From NCBI RefSeq assembly GCF_963082655.1, contig NC_081554.1, positions 46,248,826-46,312,825 on the forward strand: 64,000 nt of DNA, in the 5' to 3' direction. Below are positions 32,741 to 44,109 of the stretch, one piece after another. Below the pieces are notes generated by a model. The model saw only the letters and a program-made list of their open reading frames with translations, did no database searches and was not told the DNA's origin. Positions within the stretch are counted from its first letter, which is position 1; every line of letters starts with the position of its first letter. Position numbers and translations under genes: made by a program. The stretch is from Stomoxys calcitrans (lineage: Eukaryota > Arthropoda > Insecta > Diptera > Muscidae).

Positions 32741-33345
32741 ACGAGTAAAAGCGTGCTAAGTTCGGCCGGGCGAATCTTTGGAACCCACCACCATGAACTC
32801 TGCTAAAAATTTATACATACCAAACTTCTGTCAAACCAGCAAAAAATTAAGCTCTAGGAACCGTACAAGGATGATGGAGAGACTAGTTTACATGGAAGCT
32901 ATATCAGGTTCTTGTCTAATTTGGACCGTACTTTGGATAGTTGTTGGAAGTCAGAACAGAATACTATGTGCTAAATTTCAGCTAAAGCGGATAAAACTTG
33001 CGGCTTCCAGGGGCTCAAGAAGTCAAATCGGGAGATTGGTTTATATGGCAGCTATATCAGGTTATAGACCGATTTGGACCGTACTTGACACAGTTGTTGG
33101 AAGTCATAACAGAACACTATATGCAAAATGTCGGCCAAATCGGACAAAAATTGCGGCTTGTAAGGGCTCAAGAAGTCCAATCGGGAGATCGGTTCATATG
33201 GGAGCTATATCCAAGTCTGAATCGATATGGCCCATTTGCAATCCCCAATCATCATCAATATTAAGTATCTGTGCAAAATTTCATGCGGTTAACTTTACGC
33301 GTTCGACCGCTATAGTAATTTCGACAAACGGACGGACCGACGGTG
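32741..33345 (+). mobile_element. A-family element 2, chimeric at the microsatellite
   Basis: The left end is GAGTAAAAGCGTGCTAAG, the hairpin and GAACCCACCACCATGAA, a variant subterminal repeat. Two to three A-type units follow. At about 33333-33350 a GGACGGACCGACGG tract ends the A sequence, and what follows (33346-33590) is B-like. The normal A tail is missing. Confidence 0.85.
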
Positions 33346-33590
33346 AGTTGTACTATGCTTACCGATGTCCGAACCGAATATGGTCCAAATCGGACTATAT
33401 TTCGATACAGCTACCATCTAGACCAATCTGCCGCTTTTTAGTCCTAAGCCTATAATTGCCGCATTTATTACGCTATTTCGATGAAATTTGGAAGGGCGAG
33501 TTGTACTATGTCTACCGATGTCCGAACAGAATATGGTGCAAATTGGACTATATTTTGATATAGCTGCCATATAGACTGCCGAGACCATCT
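33346..33590 (+). repeat. two B-like units joined to A element 2
   Basis: A unit of about 140 bp occurs twice (GAGTTGTACTATG-TTACCGA, GTCCGAAC-GAATATGG, ATATAGCTGCCAT-TAGAC). The join to the A body lies in the GTCY tract. Confidence 0.75.
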
Positions 33591-34560
33591 TCAGTTCACT
33601 TTCACCAGGCCAAAACTGCCAGAAGGAGTGTATCGATGCTTTTGCGATGTACTAGAGAGTTCTTAACTATTGCCTTGGCTATAATTTTTGTCTTATTATT
33701 GGATCGAAAATCTCAATGGTTTGACTGCTATAGGCCAAACTATCGAAAATAATCCAATGGTCACCGTAATCCAATGGTCTAGTGGACTTTTTTGCTTAGT
33801 ACAATCACCAAAATTAGAATAGCGAAGGGCAAATTGAAATTTGTTTTCCTACCATACTAACCACCCCACCCTAGTATGTATATAAAAAAATTTAAAACAC
33901 ATTAAAAACAATTGGAATTGGAATTTGCAGATGTTATAAGACTTTTTGAAGTGTTCTGACTGGTTCAACGGCAGGTAGCAACTAGATGTCATTGTACTTC
34001 TCCTGTTTCTGTGGTATCACAATGAACTAAAATTTCCAAGTGAGTTTGATTAGAGACTGTTTAATCCTTAAAACTTCCATAACCTAATAACTGTTCATAA
34101 TTATTCCCTTGAATTCCCATTTGATGGGTAAAATCTCAATTTTATTTAAACGACTTTTATTTTCTTCTGACTGTAATCTCTCTTTTTCATACCAAGAAAT
34201 TTTTCAATGAATTTACATTATTTTCATTTCGAATTTGCTGCCAATTAACCTTTACTGCAATTTCAGTGCAGTATGGTGTATTGGTATTTGTACAGAACTA
34301 ATTGCCTTTGCATATACTGCAAAGTAATGCCAACAGTAATAACGAAATATTTTATTTACTTGGTTTTGGCCAAGCCATATAGCTAGCAAGGTTTCATTTA
34401 CATGTACGCTTGTGCATGAAGAATGGTATGAATGGTATTTTATATTCTCAGAGTTTTCAGCAGCTTCTACGATCCTTCATCTATTAAACTTTAAGCACTA
34501 TTGGGTAAAGTTTGAAGGCCTAAAAAGGCCTTTAAAAACAACTATTCATACACTACACAT
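33591..34560. other. no gene seen
   Basis: There is no recognised repeat family and no coding signal. The region runs up to the truncated end of the BEL/Pao fragment. Confidence 0.5.
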
Positions 34561-36360
34561 ACCGGATTGCGTACGTTGAGTTGCCCTATCATGGCACTTG
34601 CAACCCAACCGAGTCGGGTGATTCGTAGTATTGGCTGGTCCTTTGCGTGCTTTATCAATTACGTCAATAGCAGCTGGAACTAAATCTCGCCTCCGAGTAG
34701 AATATCAATTCTGCCATACTTGTTCAAATATTTTCGCCAATGCTATATTCTCTGGTATCGACCACGTGGATACGCCTAACGATACGTTTGGCTGCGGCGG
34801 AGCGATGTTCAGGTGTAGGAAAGCTTCTAAGAAAACCCACTTGTCGTTGACTCAAACCATACATTGATCCGCTGTGACGTTTGCCTTGACCTTCCTCCGA
34901 CTTCTTCGGACTTCTGTGTTATAGGGTTTTATACAGAGGCATTTAATCACTCTGTCAGTCACGATGTTTATTTGCGACCCAGAGTCAAGCAGCGCCCTGA
35001 ACTCCTCCACCCGGCCATTGGTTGTTACGACTTTTATTCTCTCTGTCCCCAGCAAAAGACTTTTTGGGCATGTATACGCTGTGGCGACTGTCTGCGGTGT
35101 GTGTGTGCTCTGGCTTCCTTTGCCTTTCCAGATACACCAACGTGTTATGTTTCGATGAGCACTTCGTGCGGGATCTCACCTGTCACAGCATCGCCTTATG
35201 ATCGGGATGACACACAACTGTCTCATTTGAACCCAGTTCAGCCGCTCTTTGATCTTCATTTGCAAAAAAATTAAATTCAAATTTTACCCATGAACATTCC
35301 ACTAAGGAACGAGGGTAAACTTCTCACATGTCAATGAGTGCAGTCCGATTCAAGTTTTAAACTCAATCATAAGGGGCCTCTCTTTTATAGCCGAGTCCGA
35401 ACGGCGTGCCGCAGTGCGACACCTCTTTGGAGAGAAGTTTTACATGGCATTGTACCTCACAAATTTGGCCAGCATTAGGAGGCAACATTTGGGCCAGCAT
35501 TGCAAAAACTCTTTGCAATACAACAAGGGGCGCTCAACCTTACACATAACACCGTCAGTTGTTTTAACTTTTCTTTCCCCTTGACAATAGCCAGCGCCTG
35601 GAAGCATTGCTGAAGCGTTGTCAGAAAGTGTTCCACCGATTTTCTAGCGACAGCTCATACATCGGCCTGTTTTTCAACAAGCAAGTGCAGCAGGATGGCG
35701 TCCCAATTAGTGATCTGGACGCCGATGTTCCTTAGTGCTGAAAGACTCTCGTTAATCATGTCTTGGAAATCCCTAATCGACTTCGCATACGCTGACTCGC
35801 TGTTCCAATTGAAGAGCTTTTCCAGAATGGCCCAAATTTTCACGCACTTGTTCTCGCACGTGTCCTTTAACCTCTCCCTAGTTGCTGTCAGTCAACTCTA
35901 GATGGCCTCATCTCCGCTGAGGTTGTCCTTCAAATACCACATATTTTGTACTGATGGCAGATTCTGCTCGTGGATCATGTTTGCCGAAGATGGCCGTAAA
36001 CGGTTGCTATTTAAGACAATCTCCGTCAAATTGGGGAATTGATGTCTTCGGCAATTGTTAATTATGTATATTTTGAGCATATGCTATACCACCAGTTCGA
36101 TAGTTCGATGCACTTCGGGTTACTCGAGTAGATAAACTTGTCATAGTCCTGAGGATGGTCTCCTCCAATTACAGATACTTTTCGTTGTTGTACCCTTCAG
36201 ATTCTGGGTTTTCAACGGTTTCCCAGATCGCCAGATGGGCTTCCTCTATCTGGCGCCACCACCTCTCCATTGCGGTTATGGACTGTCCTGGAGTTTCGTT
36301 CATTGACGGACTCTGAAGCAAATGCTTTAGCGAATCCTTAAGCGTCTGCTTTTGCTCTTT
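34561..36360 (-). pseudogene. BEL/Pao retrotransposon gag-protease fragment
   Basis: The minus strand has a BEL/Pao order. Gag comes first: S-I-P-Q-F-D-G-D near 36030, then KIWAILEKLFNWNSES and INESLSALRNIGVQITNWDA, L-L-H-L-L-V-E-K near 35660. A decayed nucleocapsid part follows (TKCSSKHNTL near 35170). The aspartic protease has the active-site L-L-D-S-G-S-Q in EFRALLDSGSQINIVTDRVI near 35000. Then W-S-I-P-E-N-I-A-L-A leads toward RT, which is absent because the copy stops near 34561. Stops and a SINE insertion break it. No LTR is visible. It is a fragment of an endogenous retrotransposon and not functional. Confidence 0.85.
35276..35512 (-). repeat. tRNA-derived SINE inside BEL/Pao
   Basis: In reverse, it has the tail AAATTTTACCCATGAACATT, the body GGGGCCTCTCTTTTATAGCC and CCGAGTCCGAACGGCGTGCC, ending in GCCAGCATTAGGAGG and a short repeat of GGCCAGCATT. 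The head is missing. TTTGCAA occurs at both sides (about 35262 and 35513), a possible 7-bp target duplication. Confidence 0.85.
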
Positions 36361-36629
36361 CCGAATCTATTCAATTTGGAGCCCTAAGTATTAAAGAAAC
36401 CAAGATATTGGCCATTTTTGGCAGAATTTGGTCATTTTGTCATATGATGCCCCATTATTCCGAGATAATGGCCCACTGTGGCAAACTGGAAAATAGTGGG
36501 CTGAAACCGTTTACAGGAAATATAATGTGGATCACGCTTTTTCCGAATCTATTCCATTTGGAGCCCTAAGTATTAAAGAAACCAAGATATTGGCTATTTT
36601 TGGCAAAATTTGGTAATTTTTCATATGAT
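36361..36629 (+). repeat. 89-bp direct duplication with 91-bp spacer
   Basis: TTTCCGAATCTATTC-ATTTGG through TTTT-TCATATGATGC occurs at 36359-36448 and again at 36540-36629 with only a few mismatches. The spacer (CCCATTATTCCGAGATAATG and so on) is single copy. It lies exactly between the BEL/Pao and RTE fragments. Confidence 0.85.
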
Positions 36630-37755
36630 GCACTCGAGTGTATTCATGTATGTGATGGGGAGGAGACTTATTCTTCTGTAGTTGGCACATTCCGTCTTGT
36701 CTCCTTTCTTGTGTACGCGACATAGTAGGCTGAAGTTCCAATCATCGGGTATGCGTTTTTTTTGCCAGATTGCGGAGATAAGCGGATGCATACGCCTTAA
36801 ATAGTTCAGCGGGCAACCCGTCGGCTCCTACTGCCTTGTTGTTATTTAGTCGGGTCACTGCTACTTGGACCTCATTCTGACTAGGAGGTAAACATTCTAT
36901 ACCATCATCAGGGATTGGTTCTGCGGTATCCTCTTCGCCGACAACGTCGGACATTAGCAGTTGGGCAAAATATTCTTTCCATATCCTCAGCTGGCTATCT
37001 GTGTCAATTACCAGATTTCCTTCTTTGTCTCTGCAGGAGGATGTGCCTGCACCAAAGCCATCAGTTTGATTTTGAATTCTTTGGTAGAATTTCCGGACTT
37101 CATTCTGACTCCTGCACATCTCAATTCGCTCAGACTCACGTCTTTCCATTTTCTTTTTCTTTATGCGGAATAAACGTATCTTTCTCTCTCCTATTCTCTT
37201 GATACCTCTCCTTCATCTGGGGCGTTGCTACTGATAACAGGGTTGCTCTATATGCCGCATTCTTGGCTTCAGTAGCATCTCGACACTCTTGGTCGTACCA
37301 TGGGTTTCTAGGGGGAGGCATCTGGTAACCAAGTACGGACTTCGCCGCATATTTCATTGAGGCAGTGGTTTGCAACTGCGCCATTATATCATCGGAACAA
37401 GGATGGCTTTCTTCAAGCAGTTGAGTCAGTCGAGTGGAGTATGCCGCTGCCATTTGTTGTGTTTGCAGCTTTTCAATGTCCAGCTTCCGTGCAGTATCAG
37501 ATCGTACTTTCCTCACCATGTTCAAATGGGTGCGAATCTTTGCTGCGACAAGGTAATGATCCGAATCAATATTCGCTCCATGGATCGATCATACATCTAA
37601 CATGCTGGATAAATGTCTTTCATCTATCATAACATGATCAATTTGGTTTCTCGTGTTTCGATCGGGTGACAGCCATGCGTCTTTGTGAATATTTTTATGT
37701 TGAAATCTGGTGCTGCGGCGAAATCTATCAGCCTCAAACCGCTGCGGTTGGTGCT
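36630..37755 (-). pseudogene. RTE LINE: endonuclease end and RT N-terminal part
   Basis: Reading down from 37755, the minus strand gives NRSGLRLIDFAAAPDFN (endonuclease), a decayed N-Q-I-D-H region, I-D-S-D-H-Y-L-V-A-A-K (endonuclease SDH motif) and HLNMVRKVRSDTARKLDIEK. The linker (GYQMPPPRNPWYDQEC) leads to the RT region with NEVRKFYQRI, ECLPPSQNEVQVAVTRLNNN and KAVGADGLPAELFKAY, then H-K-K-G-D-K-T-E-C-A-N-Y-R near 36680. The copy is truncated at 36630 before the catalytic YADD. Frames change at about 37140 and 37620 and near 36750. Upstream it is split from its own N-terminus by the R1 LINE. Confidence 0.9.
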
Positions 37756-39650
37756 AGCGATACGGTTTGGAAGGATATCCAGCGTGGCTGCCCTCAGGAC
37801 TCCATATATATGGAACCTCATGATGGATTTCCTGCTGGGACGTCTCGCTGAGTCCTTCAAAATCAGCGCATATGCGGATGAGCTGCTCATCCTGGTTGAA
37901 GGAGATTCCAGACTTGCTCTGGAAACTCGCGGTGAGCTTGCCATGGGCATTGTGCGCGAATGGAGCGATAGTGTTGGTGTTGACGTCGCGGAGGACAAAA
38001 CCGTGACAATGTTGCTCAAGGGCATCTTGTCGTGGAATCGTCCACCGACGATCGGGTAGAGCTAGCATCAGGAATGTAGCACTCGTCAAATATCTGGGAG
38101 TGACTGTTTCGGAGAGAATGGGTTTCCTGGTCCATTTGGATCGGGTGAAGGAGAAGATGACTGGAGTAGCCGGTATGGTTAAGCGTGTTCTGTGAAGCGA
38201 TTGGGGTCTTAGTCGTCGCGCTGTTCGGTCCATATATGGTGGTCTATTTGTTGCTTGCGCAACTTATGGAGCGCCTGTATGGCACGGAATTGCTGCGACT
38301 GTCTTAGGACATTGCCACCTCTCTTGTCAGAGGGTGGCAATGCTGGCTTGCTTGCCTGTGTGCAGGACTGTTTCGACAGACGCACTATAGGTATTGCTTA
38401 GCGCGCCCCCGCTTGATTTACTCGTGAGTTACATGGCCGTTCTGTATAGTGTGAGAAAGGGAATTCCATTAGTGTGTGAGGATTGGCTCACCGCTTCGGA
38501 GCTTGCAGATGGGGATATTAGGCGGCTTAAGATACGCCTTTTGGAGCGTCTTGATGATAGGTGGAGGACTAGATGGACGAACAGTGACAATGGTCGGGTG
38601 ACTTACGAATTTATTCGTGACGCGACTTTCGTACGAGACCGCCCGGACTTTGGCTTCGGCCTAAGTCTGGGCTTCATACTGACGGGACATGGTTCCTTTA
38701 ATGCATTTTTGCATCAGAGGAACTTGTCCGCGACTGATTTGTGCTACTGTGGGAGACCTGAGGACTGGAGGCATGTACTGACAGAATGCCCGTACTATGC
38801 AGACATTAGAGATTTAGGCGCGATGGGGATTAGCGAGGCGGTTAGGGATTTCAGTAGGGCCCTTAAAGAGGAGACGACTTTTGCAAGGCTGGCCACCTTT
38901 TCCCGGGAAGTATTTCTTAGGAGGCGGACCAGACTTAGTGGAGGGATGAATACACGCTAGTTATCCATTACGAGGTGTTGCTGTGCTGTGTGATTTGGTG
39001 CTGCGCATGACATGTCCTGGCACCTGCCTTGCCCATGTTGATGCAGCGGTGTTTGCCCATTGTTGATTCCCTTAGCTGTTGTGGTTGTGTTCGGTCACCC
39101 GTGAGGGTGGCCACCTTGATTGTACAGTCCCATGTTGATGCTGATATATGTGGCGTAGCTCGTGAGGGCTGCCGTATCCTGTTTGTGTATATCGTCCCGT
39201 TGTATTTTTGATGCATACTTTTGTATGCTGGCTTGAGGTCGGCTTAGGGCGATTTTTCTCATTCAGGTGACTAGTCCGGAACTGTTTGGGGTTCAACTGG
39301 TAGTACTTTTTTAAGGCTACGAAGTCTGACCGGAGACTTTAATCTGGTACCACGGGTGTCAGGAGCCCCTGGAACTTTGGTTCCAGCCTAACAGTGGGGA
39401 GCAACGTGGTGGCTGTGGTTTGTACCCATATCGCGGGTAGAGCATAAGCTCGGCGTGGAGTTGCGTTTTCAACCGAGTGCCGTGACCCATAGATCGGAAG
39501 GAGTTGTAGGTAGTGCTCCGCTCCTAACCAAGGAGGTGAACAAGTCCAAATACGTGGGATCAAATTGGTACTCATGTGTGGGTTACCACATGTAGGGGCG
39601 TTGGTAGACGCATTGTATTCATCCTTGGGCCTTGGGCCTCGCAGGTTTGG
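37756..39650 (+). pseudogene. R1-clade LINE, 5'-truncated, inserted in RTE LINE
   Basis: It begins in RT motif B (V-W-K-D-I-Q-R-G-C-P-Q) and, after a frameshift, I-W-N-L-M-M-D. Motif C reads SAYADELLILVEGD (Asp-Glu instead of Asp-Asp). The thumb follows: VALVKYLGVTVSERM, a stop, SDWGLSRRAVRSIYGGLFVA, C-A-T-Y-G-A-P-V-W. The longest frame (38394-38960) ends with the Cys-Cys-His-Cys finger C-Y-C-G-R-P-E-D-W-R-H-V-L-T-E-C and REVFLRRRTRL. The 3' UTR runs to about 39650, where RTE coding resumes. The 5' truncation is usual for LINE insertion. R1 relatives normally target 28S rDNA, but this one lies in another LINE. Confidence 0.88.
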
Positions 39651-40345
39651 GCCGTGATGGCAGGTATCTGCGTAAAACTCGACATTCGTGTTGGACCAAT
39701 AATGTCTTCTTTCCCTATCTTCGCATTAAAAACTCCCTGAACGATTTTAATATCATGGGCGGGGCAGCGGTCATATTCTCTGTCTAGGCTCTCGTAGAAA
39801 ATATCCTTGGTCTGCTCATTTTTGTCTTCCGTCGGGGCATGGGCACAAAAAAAGGCTGATGTTGAAGAATTTGGCTTTTATGCGGATTGTGGCTAGCCTC
39901 CCATCCACCGGAGTAAAGCTGGAGACAAGGTGTTTCAGTCTCCGACTAACCCAAAATCCACAGCCAAATTCATGCCTCGTGTTATGGCAGCTATCGTATA
40001 GTTGGTCACCGTTTGGTGGTGTTAGAGTGACGCCATTCCCAGTCCATCGCACTTCCTGTAAGGCGGTAATATCTGCCTTGTACTTCTTTAATACATCCAC
40101 CAGCGCGTATACTGCATATTCTCTATAAAGAGTGCGGACATTCCAGGTGCAGATCCGCAAATCATGATCCTTTTTCGTTTGCGTTGGTCGTCAACGTTGG
40201 GGGGTCCGTTTTTACCATTCCTTTGCTTCTCATAGTAGTTCTCATAGTTTTCCAGGGGCGGGTAACTGGCCCAGCGCCCCAGCAGCATGGGTTTTGTGGG
40301 ATTGCATATGTATCCCTCGTTGTGGCGAGCCGCTTGCTTCAAGAT
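39651..40345 (-). pseudogene. RTE LINE: ORF start and endonuclease N-terminal part
   Basis: From 40345 the minus strand reads a short N-terminal segment (M-L-L-G-R-W-A, NGKNGPPNVDDQRKRKRIM), then after a frameshift LRICTWNVRTLYREYAVYAL, K-K-Y-K-A-D-I-T-A-L-Q-E-V-R-W (APE endonuclease N-W-N and Q-E motifs), C-G-F-W-V-S and P-V-D-G-R-L-A-T-I-R. A further frameshift near 39840 gives A-P-T-E-D-K-N-E-Q-T-K-D and HDIKIVQGVFNAKIGKEDII, where the usual G-D-F-N-A-K has Val. It stops at the R1 insertion and resumes at 37755. Confidence 0.9.
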
Positions 40346-40700
40346 CCGACGCTCGCCTGCAGCCGCCCCTAACCTGGGAACAGACGCTGATGTTGGCCAT
40401 TGGTTATTTGAAGGCGCTAATAACTCGCCTTGTCATCTCGAGAATCATTTTCACTCAGTATTTAATTAAGAGCCAGTGTCATCTGACTCCTCACTGACAC
40501 TCTCCTCTAGAAAAGCGCTGACTGCCCGCGGCCGCATTTGCAGCTACTCCGCATAGAAACGGAGCTTTCCACCATCCGCCACCTGTGAACGCGCCCGGTA
40601 GCTTTCAGTGAAGCTTCCCATGATAACGATGGACACCGCACAAGTCGGAGCTCAAAGTTCCAGCCTATGTGGTGCTTATAGTTATCCCGTATGGGCCGGG
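40346..40700 (-). repeat. RTE LINE 5' untranslated region
   Basis: This non-coding DNA lies directly upstream of the RTE ORF. The 40400-40555 part (GGTTATTTGAAGGCGCTAAT to CGCATTTGCAGCTACTCC) recurs at 10110-10290. The remainder (CACCATCCGCCACCTGTGAA, CCGTATGGGCCGGGTAG) has no second copy here. The outer boundary near 40700 is a guess. Confidence 0.55.
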
Positions 40701-41816
40701 TAGTTAATTCAATACTGTGTTAAAAACTTAATTTTCTTCATCATAAGCTCCTTCCCTGTGATTTTTCTATGTGAATATTTTGTCATTGTCCACCAATAAT
40801 TGTGTATTTCTGAATATGTTGGTTTAGAAAATATTATAATGCTGTATAATGTTCTGCATACGAGTATTGTGTGTGTGTTTGTGGTAATATTGCAATTTGT
40901 ATAATTGTTGTTAATTAATTCCATGAACAAATAACATTTGAATATGCACATACAAGTGTGTAAACAGATAATCGAACCGATGTCACATTGAAAAGTACAT
41001 GGAAAAGCAATTTAGCTTCGATATAAATAATGAAATTTAAAAAGAGTGAACAATTGGCCTATATTCAGTGCAAGCAATGAAGGCTTTGTGTGAGCTGATG
41101 CAGCTTATTTCTAATCAAAGAATTTTACACATTTATTTGGAAAGATTATAAATTTATGCATAGTTTTTATTTCATGTTAAAATGTATAGTTGTATATTCA
41201 AGGTAATAACAAGTGAAAGCGCATTAAGTTCGGCTAGGTCATGTATAATACGCAGTACACGAAGTCTTGTTTGTCTGTTCTACATTTTCCGGGGGTATCT
41301 CTGTGGCCAGGCATCTAGACCCTACAATCCTATACACCATTATAGGTACAGCCAATTTAGGGAAACTGTTGCCTATGTCCCTTTTGCAGGAATATACTAC
41401 AAGAGTTCCTATTTCTCACCATTTCCAAAATGTTGGATATGAAATTCAAATTTCTGTTCAGTGAAACACCCAACTATTTTGAGCTTATTACAAATCTCCA
41501 GATTTAAAGTTGTAATATGTACCCGGTGTGCTTCGCTACACCCTAAAGTGGCTATTTAAAATTGATTGTTTCTTTAATTAACATGAAGTCGTTGCTCAAA
41601 ACCATGTATATTTCTCGGATCTACATGACATCATTTGTTTATGATATGTGTTGTTCAAATATATTCTACTTGCCGAACCGGGCCCGCTCCGCTGCGCCTT
41701 TTTTAACTCTCTAATATCTTTTTAGGGTGGGGACACTTCGCCCTGAATGTGGATATCGAATTTGTGAATGTCCGCCTAAGACGCTGAACAGCAGCGTTCG
41801 AATCCTTCTTCTTCGA
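40701..41816. other. no gene; A-like left-end trace and GC-rich motifs
   Basis: 41205-41240 (AACAAGTGAAAGCGCATTAA, GTTCGGCTAGG) is a decayed A-family left end. Two short GC-rich strings (ACCCGGTGTGCTTCGCTACA at 41521 and AACCGGGCCCGCTCCGCTGC at 41676) stand out from AT-rich surroundings. A SINE-head trace (GTCCGCCTAAGACGCTGAAC, GTTCGAATCC) lies at 41768-41806. Confidence 0.5.
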
Positions 41817-42634
41817 AAACAAGTAAGAGCGTGCTAAGTTCAGCCAGACCGAATCGTATATACCCTCCACCATGGATCGCATTTGTCGAGTTCTATGCGC
41901 GGTATCTCTCTTTGGGCAAACAAAGAATATTTAATAAGAACTGTTATGCTCTTTGAGCTATATCAAGTTATTGTCCGATTCGGACCATACTTGAATGCTG
42001 AACATTGTAGAAGTCATTGTGTAATATTGCAGTTCATTCGGATAAGAATTGCCCCCTGTAGTGGCTCAAGTAACAAAATCGGGAGATCGTTTTATATGGG
42101 AACTGTATCAAGCTATTGATCGATTCAGACCGTATGAGACACGCATGTTGAAGATCATGAGAGAAGCCGTTGTAAAAATTTTTTGCCAAATCGGATGAGA
42201 ATTGCGCGCCCTAGAGGCTCAAGAAGTCAAGTCCCCCAGATCTGTTTATATGACATCTATATCAGGTTATGTACAGATTTGCACCATAATTAGCGCAGTT
42301 ATTGGAAGTCATGACAAAACACCTCATGCAAAATTTCAGCCAAGTCGCATGGGAATTGCGCTCTCTATTGGCTCAAGAAGTCATGATCCAAGATCGGTTT
42401 ATATGACAGCTATACCAGATTTGTATCATACTTAGCACAGTTGTTGAATGTTATACCAAAACACCTCATGCAAAATTTCTGCCAAATCGCATGAGAATTG
42501 TGCCCTCTAGAGGCTCAAGAAGTCAAAACTCAAGATCGGCTTATATGGCAGCTATATCAAACCATGGACCGATTTGAACCAGACTTAGCGCAGTTGTTGG
42601 AAGTGATACCAAAACACCACATGCAAGTTTTCAT
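41817..42634 (+). mobile_element. A-family element 3, right end missing
   Basis: The left end is complete: ACAAGTAAGAGCGTGCTAAG, TTCAGCCAGACCGAA (weakened hairpin) and ATATACCCTCCACCATGG. About four units follow (GGCTCAAGAAGTCAAG-CCCC). It changes into D-type sequence near 42634, without microsatellite or tail. Confidence 0.85.
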
Positions 42635-42725
42635 TTGATACCCATATTGTGCCCATCAGTCCACTTTTGGTTTTGGGTGGCGTTTTTGGTTTAAACGGGA
42701 TTGTTCACCACCATCTGATATCTAA
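42635..42725 (+). repeat. D repeat, part before A element 4
   Basis: CATTTGATACCCATATTGTG, CCATCAGTCCACTTTTGGTT and CACCACCATCTGATATCTA match 44947-45006 (GATACCCAAATTGTAACTAT, CAGTCCACTTTTGGTCCGCC, ACCATCAGATATCTA). The next D bases (AATTATTTAACTTACGATTC) come after A element 4, at 44110. Confidence 0.8.
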
Positions 42726-44109
42726 CAAGTAAAAGCGTGCTAAGTTCGGCCGGGCCGAATCTTATATACCCTCCACCATGGATCGCATTTGTCGAGTTCT
42801 TTTCCCGGCATCTCTTCTTAGGCAAAAAAGGATATAAGAAAAGAGTTGCTCTGCTATTAAAACGATATCAAGATATGGTCCGGTTCGGACCACAATTAAA
42901 TTATATGTTGGAGACCTGTGTAAAATTTCAGCCAATTCGTATAAGAATTGCGCCCATTGGGGCTCACGAAGTAAAATAGAGAGAACGATTTATATGGGAT
43001 CTGTATCGGGCTATAGACCGATTCAGACCATAATAAACACGTTTGTTGATGGTCATAAGAGGATTCATCGTACAAAATTTCAGGCATATCGGATAATAAT
43101 TGCGACCTCTAGGGGTCAAGAAGTCAAGATCCCAGATCGGTTTATATGGCAGCTATATCAGGTTATGAACCGATTTGAACCTTATTTGACACAGTTGTAA
43201 AAATGTAAAAATAAAATACGTCATGCAAAATTTCAGCCAAATCGGATAGGAATTGCGCCCTCTAGAAGCTCAAGAAGTCAAATCCCCAGATCTGTTTATA
43301 TGACAGCTATATCAGGTTATGGACCGATTTCAACCATACTCGGCACAGTTGTTGGATATCATAACGAAATACTTCGTGCAAAAATTCATTCAAATCGGAT
43401 AAGAATTGTGCCCTCTAGAGGCTCAAGAAGTCAAGACCCAAGATCGGTTTATATGGCAGCTATATCAGGTTATGGACCGATTTGAACCATACTTGGCACA
43501 GTTGTTGGATATCATAGCAAAACACGTCGTGCAAAATTTCATTCCAATCGGATAAGAATTGCGCCCTCTAGAGGCTCAAGAAGTCAAGACCCAAGATCGG
43601 TTTATATGGCAGCTATATCAGGTTATGAACCGATTTGAACCATACTTGGCACAGTTGTTGGATATCATAACAAAACACGTCGTGCAAAATTTCATTCCAA
43701 TCGGATAAGAATTGCGCACTCTAGAGGCTCAAGAAGTCAAGACCCAAGATCGGTTTATATGGCAGCTATATCAAAACATGGACCGATATGGCCCATTTAC
43801 AATACCAACCGACCTACACTAATAAGAAGTATTTGTGCAAAATTTCAAGCGGCTAGCTTTACTCCTTCGGAAGTTAGCGTGCTTTCGACAGACAGACGGA
43901 CGGACGGACGGACGGACGAACGGACGGACGGACGGACGGACGGACGGACGGACGGACGGACAGACGGACGGACATGGCTAGATCGACATAAAATGTCACG
44001 ACGATCAAGAATATATATACTTTATGGGGTCTCAGACGAATATTTCGGGTAGTTACAAACAGAATGACGAAATTAGTATACCCCCCATCTTATGGTGGAG
44101 GGTATAAAA
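42726..44109 (+). mobile_element. A-family element 4, full length
   Basis: This is a reference A copy. The left end is ACAAGTAAAAGCGTGCTAAG, the hairpin TTCGGCC-G-GGCCGAA, TATATACCCTCCACCATGG and ATCGCATTTGTCGAGTTC. The core has units whose GGTTTATATGGCAGCTATAT motif sits at 43446, 43599 and 43752, 153 bp apart. Before the tail come AAAATTTCAAGCGGCTAGC, a long GACG/GACA tract (43886-43975) and ATGGCTAGATCGACATAAAA. The right end is CTTATGGTGGAGGGTATAAA. It is inserted in a D repeat without a target duplication beyond ambiguous A residues. Confidence 0.95.

Noticed and set aside
32778..33455. 225-codon ORF
   Set aside because: It runs through A-family units whose 153-bp period preserves the frame; periodic peptide, not a protein.
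34561..36360. Endogenous virus with envelope gene
   Set aside because: Only BEL/Pao gag and protease are recognisable; no RT, integrase, envelope or LTR is present.
38394..38960. 188-codon ORF as a host gene
   Set aside because: The Cys-Cys-His-Cys motif and flanking RT thumb place it at the C-terminus of an R1-clade LINE.
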